NCBI GenBank assembly: GCA_963701675.1
Contig: OY969623.1
Location: 6,882,001 to 6,946,000 of the forward strand
Origin: G963701675 sp963701675
Lineage (GTDB): Bacteria > Planctomycetota > Planctomycetia > Gemmatales > Gemmataceae
DNA length: 64,000 nt
Direction of reading: 5' to 3'
Positions 56,948 through 64,000 of the stretch are shown in pieces (position 1 is the first letter of the stretch; the number at the start of each line of letters is the position of its first letter). Below the pieces are notes generated by a model that was not told where the DNA came from, did not search any database, and saw nothing but the letters and a program-made list of their open reading frames with translations. The position numbers and the translations under genes were made by a program.

Positions 56948-57673
56948 ATGTCCACACGCCGTTGCGCAGCCACCCTGTTTTTTCTCCTCCTCGGGTGTGC
57001 GTTCGCCCAGGCGAATCCTCAAGATCCAGTCAAGAAAGCCGAGTTCGAACAAAAGCGAGCCGAACTAAAGGCCAAAGCGGAGCGCCGCCGCGCCGAGATG
57101 AAGGCGGAGTTCGAGCGTCGCAAGGCCGAACAGAAAAACACGCCATCGGCAACGAAGGTGACTAGTCGACCGCCCTCGGAATCGAAGGCCACGATCGCCG
57201 CGAGTTCGTTCGACGCAAAGACCAAGATGTTTCGTTGCCCCGAAGGGCAATTCACCGTTGTCATGCGCGAAGACCCACGCATGCAAGAAATGAAGGCCTC
57301 GGGCGTGACCATGAAGATGTTCACCATTCAGGATCGTGACGGCGCCTACGCCGTGGCGTTCGCCGATCTTCCCATCCCGGCCAACGAAGCGGCAGGCAAA
57401 ACCCAAGAGCGGTTGGACGGGGCCCGCAATGGCATGTTGCAAAATGTGAAAGGTAAGCTGACTTCCGAAACGCCCGTGATGCTGCAAGGAAGATATCCCG
57501 GCCGAGAGATCCGGGCGGACATTCCCAGTATGTCGGGTATGGTTCGGGCGCGCATTTACTTGGTGGGACCGCGGCTATACCAGGTCGCAGCCATCGGTGT
57601 CCCAAGCTGGGTCAATTCCGAAGAAGCGAGCAAGTTTCTTGGTTCGCTCGCATATACCTCTAAAGACCAGTGA
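56948..57673 (+). CDS. Exported protein with charged coiled coil, unknown function
   Basis: 241 residues. Signal peptide MSTRRCAATLFFLLLGCAFA, with a Cys at position 17 (LLGC, lipobox-like, weak). Residues ~28-62 are a highly charged helix (KKAEFEQKRAELKAKAERRR then AEMKAEFERRKAEQ). The remaining domain is beta-rich (GQFTVVMREDPRMQEM, then GRYPGREIRADIPSMSG). No family recognised. Confidence 0.72.
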   Translation: MSTRRCAATLFFLLLGCAFAQANPQDPVKKAEFEQKRAELKAKAERRRAEMKAEFERRKAEQKNTPSATKVTSRPPSESKATIAASSFDAKTKMFRCPEGQFTVVMREDPRMQEMKASGVTMKMFTIQDRDGAYAVAFADLPIPANEAAGKTQERLDGARNGMLQNVKGKLTSETPVMLQGRYPGREIRADIPSMSGMVRARIYLVGPRLYQVAAIGVPSWVNSEEASKFLGSLAYTSKDQ

Positions 57674-57896
57674 GCAGATTGCGCTGGTGTAATCCTTATA
57701 CGGGACGACGGGCTAACGCCCGCCGCTCCAACAAGCCCCGGAATCCTAACGCTACTGTCGCATAGAGTCCTTCGCTCTTTCCTAGAATCTCCGTGGTCGA
57801 TTGCGCTCGGCGTGACGTCCTATATCCTTTAGAGGGCGGCTTCGTGGCGTGGCGCGCTAAGGTCGTCGCGGATTTGTAGCTCGCGGAGATGCTTCA
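57674..57896. other. Intergenic region without gene
   Basis: It contains the short palindromic piece GGGC-TAA-CGCCC (57714-57724 region) but no open frame of note. Confidence 0.4.
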
Positions 57897-58202
57897 ATGA
57901 AAGACGATCCAAATGCCGGTGAGCGGGACGCGCGAGAAGATCTGTATTTCCTCCATCAACAGAATCAAGACCTTACGCGCTTCAGAACGGCCCAGGTTGG
58001 GTGCTTTTCGGCGCTGGGCGGTGGAGTTCTCGGCAGCGTCGTGTGCGTGCTGTATTACTACCGTCGCATTCAGGGAGAACCGAATGATATGTTGTGGCTC
58101 GAAGCGTTGGGTGTTATCCCCATCTGGGGGATTATCGGCGCGTTCGCTGCTGGGGTGGTCGGCGTTTTGGTGGCTCGACGACTAGGCGCCCGACGGTATT
58201 GA
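57897..58202 (+). CDS. Small two-span membrane protein
   Basis: 101 residues, starting at ATG 57897. It has an acidic/polar N-terminus (DDPNAGERDAREDLYFLHQQ), then two membrane segments: GCFSALGGGVLGSVVCVLYY and WGIIGAFAAGVVGVLVARRL. No known family. The gap after it, 58203-58474, has no confident gene; the next gene starts within its last part. Confidence 0.65.
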   Translation: MKDDPNAGERDAREDLYFLHQQNQDLTRFRTAQVGCFSALGGGVLGSVVCVLYYYRRIQGEPNDMLWLEALGVIPIWGIIGAFAAGVVGVLVARRLGARRY

Positions 58203-58474
58203 GTACACATCCAAAGATTGAGTGCGACCGGCAAAGCGTCCGTGCTAATCGCTTCGTGAGTTACTAATCCGTCGCAACACACCTTTACGAACGTTCGATC
58301 TCTACTTCGCCGACTCAAAGTAGCCCCCTCTGTCATTAGCGACACCTGCGCGAAAAAAACCAGAGAATCTTCGTTTTCCCTGATCACGTGGACCCCAAAA
58401 AGGGGTTTAGCTCTGTGAGGGGTCGTGAAGGGACGATTACCGACTTGCGTCCTTACCCGATGGAGGATGGTTCG

Positions 58475-59806
58475 ATGGTCCGCACACGATCTGTACGATG
58501 CCTAGGTTTGTTCCTGGAAGCGCTGGAAGCCCGCAACGTGCCGAGCTTCCTGCCGCCGGTGATGTACCCATTGCGTTTCGATCCTAAGGACATGGCCGTC
58601 GGTGACCTGAATGGTGATGGACATACCGATGTTGCATTGACCGTTCATGATAACCCCGGCTACGTAGCGGTACTGCGCGGCAACGCGCAGGGTGGTTTTC
58701 CCAGTCCCCCAGTGCGGTATCCCGTGAATTCACTACCGCACGGGCTGCGCTTGGCCGACGTGAATCATGACGGGAAGCTGGACGCGATTGTAGCACACAG
58801 CGGAGTCAGCAAATTGAGCGTGCTGCTCGGTAATGGCGACGCCACCTTTCAGCCGAAGGTCGATTTCCCAAACAATGGCGGCGTTCGGCTAACGGTCGCA
58901 GACTTCAATCAGGACAGCCATCCAGACGTGGCGCTGGCTGATTCCCTCGGCTACAGCGTCAACGTGTTGATGGGCCGAGGCGATGGCAGTTTTGCGCTAC
59001 CGGTGACCTATCCGGTCGGGATATATCCCGCTAGCGTGGAAGCCGCCGACCTGAATGGCGATGGATGGATGGACCTGACGGTTGACATTCATCTGACCGA
59101 TTCGATTAGCGTTCTCCTGAATCGTGGTAACGGCAGTTTCAGGCCCGAAAGCAATTATGCCGTTGGCCACCGTCCGAACGGTCACACACTCGGTGACATC
59201 GACAAGGACGGCCATACTGATCTGGTAGTTGCCAACCTGGCCGCGGACTCGATCAGCATTCTTCGAGGGAACGGCGACGGCACTTTCCAGCCCAAAACTG
59301 ATATCAACGTGAGCGCGGACGCACCCGTTTATCCCGTCATGGCCGACTTCAATCGAGACGGAAAACTGGACGTGGCGGTTGCCGGCGCCAATTTCTACCG
59401 CCGGCAAAATGCCAGCGTCCTTCTCGGAAAAGGCGACGGCACGTTTCAGTCGGGATTGGATTATCCGGCGGCATCCAGCGCGTACCGCGTCGCAGCGGCC
59501 GACGTCAACCACGATCGCTACGCCGACCTCGTGGTGATGGATCGTGGGTCACAGACCGTCAACGTACTCCTGAACGGCGGGGATTGGATCCCGCCCATTC
59601 CTGCTGTCGATTCGAACCATGAAGAGTCGATGGTCAAACTCCAGCCCGCTCACCAGAGCGCCGAACCTATCGGCCGCGCGGTGACTGTAACTGAATCAAG
59701 CGATAACGCGGGCGCTCCACGTCCAGTGGTTCTCTTAGTTCATCGTGCAGTTCCGGTGGCGCCGGCTGAAGGGTTCCTTGTCGTGGCATTAACGGATGTC
59801 ATCTAA
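58475..59806 (+). CDS. FG-GAP/VCBS surface protein, separate from main array
   Basis: 443 residues from ATG 58475, chosen for the GGAGGA 7 bp upstream rather than the in-frame GTG at 58388. Signature LEALEARNVPSFLPPV, the N-terminal planctomycete export motif. Repeats with calcium loops (GDLNGDGHTDVALT, ADVNHDGKLDAIVAH, GDIDKDGHTDLVVAN) form about one seven-bladed propeller. C-terminal VVLLVHRAVPVAPAEGF-like tail differs from the array genes. It is roughly half their length. Confidence 0.84.
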   Translation: MVRTRSVRCLGLFLEALEARNVPSFLPPVMYPLRFDPKDMAVGDLNGDGHTDVALTVHDNPGYVAVLRGNAQGGFPSPPVRYPVNSLPHGLRLADVNHDGKLDAIVAHSGVSKLSVLLGNGDATFQPKVDFPNNGGVRLTVADFNQDSHPDVALADSLGYSVNVLMGRGDGSFALPVTYPVGIYPASVEAADLNGDGWMDLTVDIHLTDSISVLLNRGNGSFRPESNYAVGHRPNGHTLGDIDKDGHTDLVVANLAADSISILRGNGDGTFQPKTDINVSADAPVYPVMADFNRDGKLDVAVAGANFYRRQNASVLLGKGDGTFQSGLDYPAASSAYRVAAADVNHDRYADLVVMDRGSQTVNVLLNGGDWIPPIPAVDSNHEESMVKLQPAHQSAEPIGRAVTVTESSDNAGAPRPVVLLVHRAVPVAPAEGFLVVALTDVI

Positions 59807-59820
59807 TTGATAAGCCTGTT

Positions 59821-59869
59821 GGCGAGCCGGTTGCGTTGGCGCCATGCGCGTTGCGCAATCCGGCTCGCC
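59821..59869. terminator. Strong inverted repeat between convergent genes
   Basis: GGCGAGCCGG (59821-59830) and CCGGCTCGCC (59860-59869) are perfect complements; TTGCG and CGCAA extend the stem by 5 bp with one bulge. It lies between the ends of the FG-GAP gene and the metallopeptidase gene (convergent), so it is well placed as a two-way terminator, though there is no T-run. Confidence 0.62.
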
Positions 59870-59894
59870 GTTGATCTCAAAGGCCAAGGAGACC

Positions 59895-60218
59895 TCAGGG
59901 CATCGTAGCCGCCACGCGGCGCAGCTCACCCTCCAGCTGCTCGTACTCGCCCAGGTGCGCGCGCATGAGGCTCTTCCATAGCTTCCCGTGGTTTGGGGCA
60001 TGGAAATGGAGAAGCTCGTGGGCGATGACGTAGTCCTGGAGTTCTTCCCGGAGTTCCAGGAGGGAGGCGTCGAAGGTAAGCCGGCCGGTGGTTGAGCAGG
60101 ATGCCCACTTCGTCGTCATCGGGCGCACGGAGATCGACGTCACCCGCGCATCGAGCTTCTCGGCCCAGCCGCGGACGCGCTCTTTGAACTCAGCCTTGTC
60201 GGTGATCGTCACGCTCAT
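59895..60218 (-). CDS. YgjP-like metallopeptidase (M48-type HExxH)
   Basis: 107 residues. The core VRPMTTKWASCSTTGRLTFD is typical of YgjP-like proteins. Zinc motif HELLH (residues 67-71) and the third ligand region NHGKLW (H77) are present. Short for the family (~230 residues in stand-alone YgjP), lacking the N-terminal half. Genes of this type are commonly placed next to hsdR in type I restriction loci. It starts 4 bp after hsdR ends, so it is in the same transcript. Its job in that system is not known. Confidence 0.86.
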   Translation of the reverse strand: MSVTITDKAEFKERVRGWAEKLDARVTSISVRPMTTKWASCSTTGRLTFDASLLELREELQDYVIAHELLHFHAPNHGKLWKSLMRAHLGEYEQLEGELRRVAATMP

Positions 60219-60222
60219 TGAA

Positions 60223-63200
60223 TCAGGTAGCCTTCGCCAAGAGAGAGAATAGCTTGTCGACGATCCGCGTCACTTCGTCGAGATCATCCATCTCCGCGTA
60301 GACGGCGAAGGTCACCGCCTTGCGCAATTCCCGAAGGTCCGCCTCGCTCTCGCGCCAGTTCGGGTGCTCCACAAAGGCCTTGGCGACCTTCGCGCTCACT
60401 CCCTCCGCGTCCTTGACGCCGGTCTCCTTGAGCAGTGGTGAACACGAAATAGCGCAGCGAATCATAACCCTTCTCGGCCTGCTCCTTCTTGCGCTGCTCG
60501 TTCCGCTTGATCTCGGCAAACAGTTCGTCCAGCGCCTCCTGCGTCGACGTCTGCCGGTCCTCGTAGCTTTCCTGGACCTGCTTGGCCCGGTCGGCCATCG
60601 CGATCAGGAACGGGTCGCCCGATTCCTCTTCCGCCGTCTTCTCGATGCTCTTGATCAGGTTGATGACCTTCGTGTCGTCGCCGCCATGCTTCTGCTTGAT
60701 CAGGTCGATCGTCTCCGCGTTGATGGCGACAAAATCGGTCACGGCGGCGATGGGGCTGGACGTGACGTGCTTCTGCACCAGCTCGTTCGTCTTTCGCTGG
60801 AACGCCTCGATCAACGTACACCTGCTTCGTGTACGCCTTCGCCACCACCGCGTAGATCGAGGCCAGCGAGGTGTAATCGTCGATGTACGGGCGCAGGAAC
60901 ACGTCCGGGGAGATGATCTCGTAGAGCATCTCCAGTTCCTTGAACTCCTTGAAGAACTCCTTGCGCCGCTCCTTGTCGCGGAAGTGCTCGATCAGGTCGT
61001 CCACGTCCTTGTCGTTGAAGCCGCGCGTGACGAGCTTGAGATACCGCGGCGCCTTCTGCTCCATCTTGTTCTTGAACAGGACCTTGAGCAGCCCCAGGTC
61101 CTTGACGATCGCGTTGATCTCGTCGCTGTCGAACGCCAGCGCCTTCTCCAGCTTGTCGAAGATGCCGACGAAGTCGAGCACGAAGCCGTGCGGCTTGCGC
61201 GTCTCGCGCCCGTCACCTTCGTCCACCTCGTAAGGCCGGTTGACGCGCGCGATCGCCTGCAGCAGCGTGTGGTCGCGCATCGGCTTGTCGAGGTACATGG
61301 CGTAGAGCACCGGCGCGTCGTACCCCGTGAGCAGCTTCTCGGTGACGATCAGGATCTTGGGGAGCTTGCCCGCCTTGGCGAAGTCCTTGCGGACCTGCTT
61401 TCTCCTTCTTCTCGTCGATGTGGTGAGCCTTCAGCTCCGCCGTGTCGTTGTTGTTGCCCGTGTAGACGACGGCCGAGTATTCCGGCGGCAGGTACTTGTC
61501 GAGCGCCTTCTTGTACTTGGCGCATGCCGGCCGGTCCACGCCCACGAGAAACGCCTTGTAGCCCAGCGGCTCGACGTTCTTCACGTAGTGCTCGGCCACG
61601 TAGCGGGCGATCTTGTCCACACGCTCGTCGCCCTTGAGGAAGTTCTTCAGATTCACCGCCCGATCGAGAATCTTGTTCAGCTCCTCGATGTCGGTGATCC
61701 CCTCGGTCTCGGCGACCGACCAGAACTCCTTCTCCATCAGCTCCGGGCTGGCGAGCATCTCGTTGGGGGCGAGGTTGTAGTACAGTGGCAGCGTCGTGCC
61801 GTCCTCGATGCTCTCGCTGATCGAGTACTTGTGGGTGTACCCGCCGTGGTCGGCCGTGCCGAATGTCTTGAACGTCCCCTTGCCGTACTTGGTCAGGTCC
61901 ACCGGCGTGCCGGTGAAGCCGACGAACACGGCGTTCGGAATGCCGGCCATGAGGTAGTTGCCCAGGTCGCCGCCGGTGGTGCGGTGGGCCTCGTCGATCA
62001 GCACGAAGATGTTCGGCCGCGTGTTCAGGTCCGCGGGCATCCCCTGAAACTTGTGGATCGTCGAGACGATGATGCCCGCGGTAATCGTCCTTCAGCAGCT
62101 TGTTCAACGCCGCGATGCTGTGGGCGTGCTGGATGTTCTTGATGCCCAGCATCGCCAGGTTCCGCAGCATCTGATCTTCCAGCTCGTTGCGGTCGATCAG
62201 CACCAGCACGGTCGGCTTGTCCGCCCCTGCCGCCTTGAAGAGCAGCTCCGCGGCCTTGATCATCGTGAAAGTCTTGCCGCTCCCCTGCGTGTGCCACACC
62301 AGTCCGCGCCGCGCTTCGGTCTTCGGCGGCGCGGACAGACAGCGGTCCACGACGCGCTCCACGGCCGTCGTCTGGTGCTGGCGGAGGATGAACTTCTGGA
62401 GTTCCTCGTCCTTCTCCGCGAAGAGGATGTAGTCCTTCAAGCAGTGCCAGCACGTGTCCGCGGTCGCAGAAGCTCTTGACCTTCGCCTCCAGGTTCCCCT
62501 TCTGCTCGTTCTTCCAGTTGAAGATGTTGCGGCGGATCAGGTTCCAGGTGACGCCGTAGGAAAAGCCGATCGCCTCGGTGGCGGTGAAGACCATCTGCGG
62601 CACGAACATTTCCGGCGTCTCGGCGTGGTAGCGGCGGACTTGATCGACGCCCAGCGCGATGGCCTCGTCCTTGGTCGCGTTCTTGCACTCGATCACCAGC
62701 ACGGGGATGCCGTTGATGAGGAAGACTACGTCCTCGCGCGTGCCGTGCTTGCCGTTGTGGCAGTAAAACTCCTCGGTCACCTCGAAGACGTTGTTCTCCG
62801 AGTTGTCGTAGTCGATCAGGATAAGGTTCAGCTCCCGCCCCTCGCCCTTGTCGTAGAAGGTCTTCGTGTTACGCAGGTAGCCGAGGAAGTCGCGGTTGCC
62901 GGCGATGTCGGCGTGCAGCCGGCGCAGGTCACCGACCAGTGCCCCCGGACCTTCGGCGTACTTCGGGTTGAGCTCTCGAACCTGCGAATCGAGCAGGTCG
63001 TCGAAGTAAGGGGACGCCTCCGCCGCCTGCTCGGCCGGCGTGGTCTTGGTACGGTCGAACCCGCGCCGCCTCTCCGCTTCGCACCGCGACACGTACGTCC
63101 AGCCGATCGCCTCCGCGTAGGCGAGGATCCGGGCCTGGACGGTCTTGTACTCGGTAGGCTTCTCAGCTTTCCCTGTGGAGGGCACGGGATCGGACTCTGC

Positions 63201-63416
63201 GGCCTTCTTCTTTCTCCGCTCGATCCTCTCGGCACGCAATGCGGCAAGCCGTGCTTCAGCTTCGGGAGTCATGGGCACATCGAGGATCGACCCCTCCTCG
63301 CGAGGGATCTCCCAGAATGCCATGCCCAGGTAACGACCTTCGGCTTTCGCCCGATCGTTCATCCGCTTCATGATCTCGTCATTCGACATCTCGTCATTCG
63401 ACATTGGAGTGCTCAT
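60223..63416 (-). CDS. hsdR: Type I restriction enzyme R subunit HsdR (five frameshifts)
   Basis: About 1060 residues in six pieces. ATG 63416 overlaps the upstream stop. Nuclease part: YCHNGKHGTREDVVFLING, IPVLVIECKNATKDE (E-x-K). Breaks near 62441 (to KDYILFAEKDEELQKF), 62082 (to GIIVSTIHKFQGM), 61400 (to QVRKDFAKAGKLPKIL), 60818 (to LIEAFQRKTNELV) and 60433 (to LLKETGVKDAEGV). Helicase part: HTQGSGKTFT (Walker A), LIDEAHRTTGG, GFTGTPVDLTKYGKGT, DHTLLQAIARVNRP. The C-terminal part is helical. All expected domains are present in order, so the breaks look like indel errors. HsdR cuts and translocates DNA with HsdM and HsdS, which should lie upstream, outside the window. Confidence 0.9.
63375..63404. 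repeat. 15-nt tandem duplication at hsdR N-terminus
   Basis: CTCGTCATTCGACAT occurs twice in direct tandem (63375-63389 and 63390-63404). In the protein it gives MSNDEMSNDEIM near the start. Slippage between copies would change protein length by five residues without a frameshift. Confidence 0.85.
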
Positions 63417-63982
63417 AGTCTTGGCATGCAAATGACGTATTCCTGAACTTCGTAGTGAAGCGCCGGATACTTTCCCCTTAATCTCCCCACTAGAACGGTG
63501 GCAGCCTGCTCAAACTTCTCATTGCTCATCCCCAGACTATCGGTGCGGTAAACGACCAAGCTCCCTTTCCCTTTCAAGGCGAACGTGGCGCCGTTGAAGC
63601 CGCAGTCTTGTACCACATCGACGATTTCCACGGCTTCGGCCAGAATGATTGCCGCATTCAGCCTGACGGTAAGTCCCAGTCGCAGCTCCGGATCGTGCTC
63701 TCCTTCCCGCAGTTTTCGGGCGATGAGGATCGTCTCCTGGGCGTGCCGCTTGCCGAATTCCGCGGCCGCCGCTAACACGTGATCGCCCGCTCCCTCGACA
63801 TGCACATCATACGTCGGTTCCATCTGACCCTGGTAAATACCGAATGCCTCGTGGTCCAGGTGAAGAACCGTCACCCCATGCCGGACAAACGTCTCCCTCA
63901 GTTCGTCCTTGCTTTGCGACGTGATCTGCAGGGCAAGAGCCGCCGCCTCGCTGAATTCTCCGGCAGCGAAGTGGCCGTTCAT
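63413..63982 (-). CDS. Hypothetical protein upstream of hsdR
   Basis: 189 residues. It starts at ATG 63982 and its stop TGA overlaps the hsdR ATG (ATGA). The N-terminus MNGHFAAGEFSEAAALALQI is helical; the middle has VHVEGAGDHVLAAAAEFGKR, and the end CGFNGATFALKGKGSLVVYR with AATVLVGRLRGKYPA. No family recognised, although coupling with hsdR suggests a link to the restriction system. It could also be an unrelated gene of the accessory island. Confidence 0.6.
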   Translation of the reverse strand: MNGHFAAGEFSEAAALALQITSQSKDELRETFVRHGVTVLHLDHEAFGIYQGQMEPTYDVHVEGAGDHVLAAAAEFGKRHAQETILIARKLREGEHDPELRLGLTVRLNAAIILAEAVEIVDVVQDCGFNGATFALKGKGSLVVYRTDSLGMSNEKFEQAATVLVGRLRGKYPALHYEVQEYVICMPRL

Positions 63983-64000
63983 TCGCTTCGTGAGGTCCGC

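Overview
The window most likely comes from a planctomycete, probably of the Gemmata group. The basis is: secreted proteins with a conserved N-terminal 'LE-LE-R-(D/N)-x-P-S-F' signature, a TIGR03000-type protein, an ECF sigma factor overlapping a Ser/Thr kinase with TPR repeats, and flagellar L- and P-ring genes (flgH, flgI), which imply an outer membrane. No rRNA or tRNA gene was seen. The assignment rests on protein families only.

Layout. (1) 0.75-21.6 kb is a flagellar cluster. On the minus strand are a membrane TPR/STN-like protein, a secreted TPR protein, a small coiled-coil protein, a FliK-like hook-length protein and an FlhB C-terminal-like protein. On the plus strand are flgM, flagellin, fliD, fliS, flgF-like, flgG, flgA, flgH, flgI, flgJ, flgN, flgK, flgL, an HDOD gene, motA and a short motB-like gene. 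Three sites (before flgM, flagellin and motA) share CAAG-N14-TTCGATAA, a good match to sigma-28 promoters. (2) 22.5-27.0 kb holds a cysteine/cystathionine synthase-like gene and an overlapping ECF sigma factor / Ser-Thr kinase pair. (3) 27.2-48.1 kb is a long run of secreted or surface proteins: a HAF-repeat/Calx-beta protein, two duplicated beta-solenoid proteins, a transglutaminase-like protein and five tandem FG-GAP/VCBS beta-propeller proteins. A 43-nt element lies before the first three of these genes, and a diverged copy abuts the sigma factor start codon, which suggests the sigma factor controls itself and these surface genes. (4) 48.2-59.8 kb is mixed accessory sequence. It includes a transposase remnant, a two-gene unit made of an unknown helical protein and a reverse transcriptase of the unknown-group/Abi-like kind (candidate phage defence), several small enzymes, a DUF2089 regulator with a membrane partner, and another FG-GAP protein. 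(5) 59.9-64.0 kb holds a type I restriction subunit HsdR (in six reading-frame pieces), a YgjP-like metallopeptidase and an unknown gene that overlaps the hsdR start.

Many otherwise normal genes change reading frame by one base: flagellin, fliD twice, the TPR/STN gene, four surface-protein genes and hsdR five times. Homology resumes straight away in the new frame, so uncorrected indel errors are more likely than true decay. I report each as one gene spanning the breaks.

The two most interesting features are the RT unit at 49.9-52.3 kb and the shared 43-nt element linking the ECF sigma/kinase module to its neighbouring surface-protein genes.
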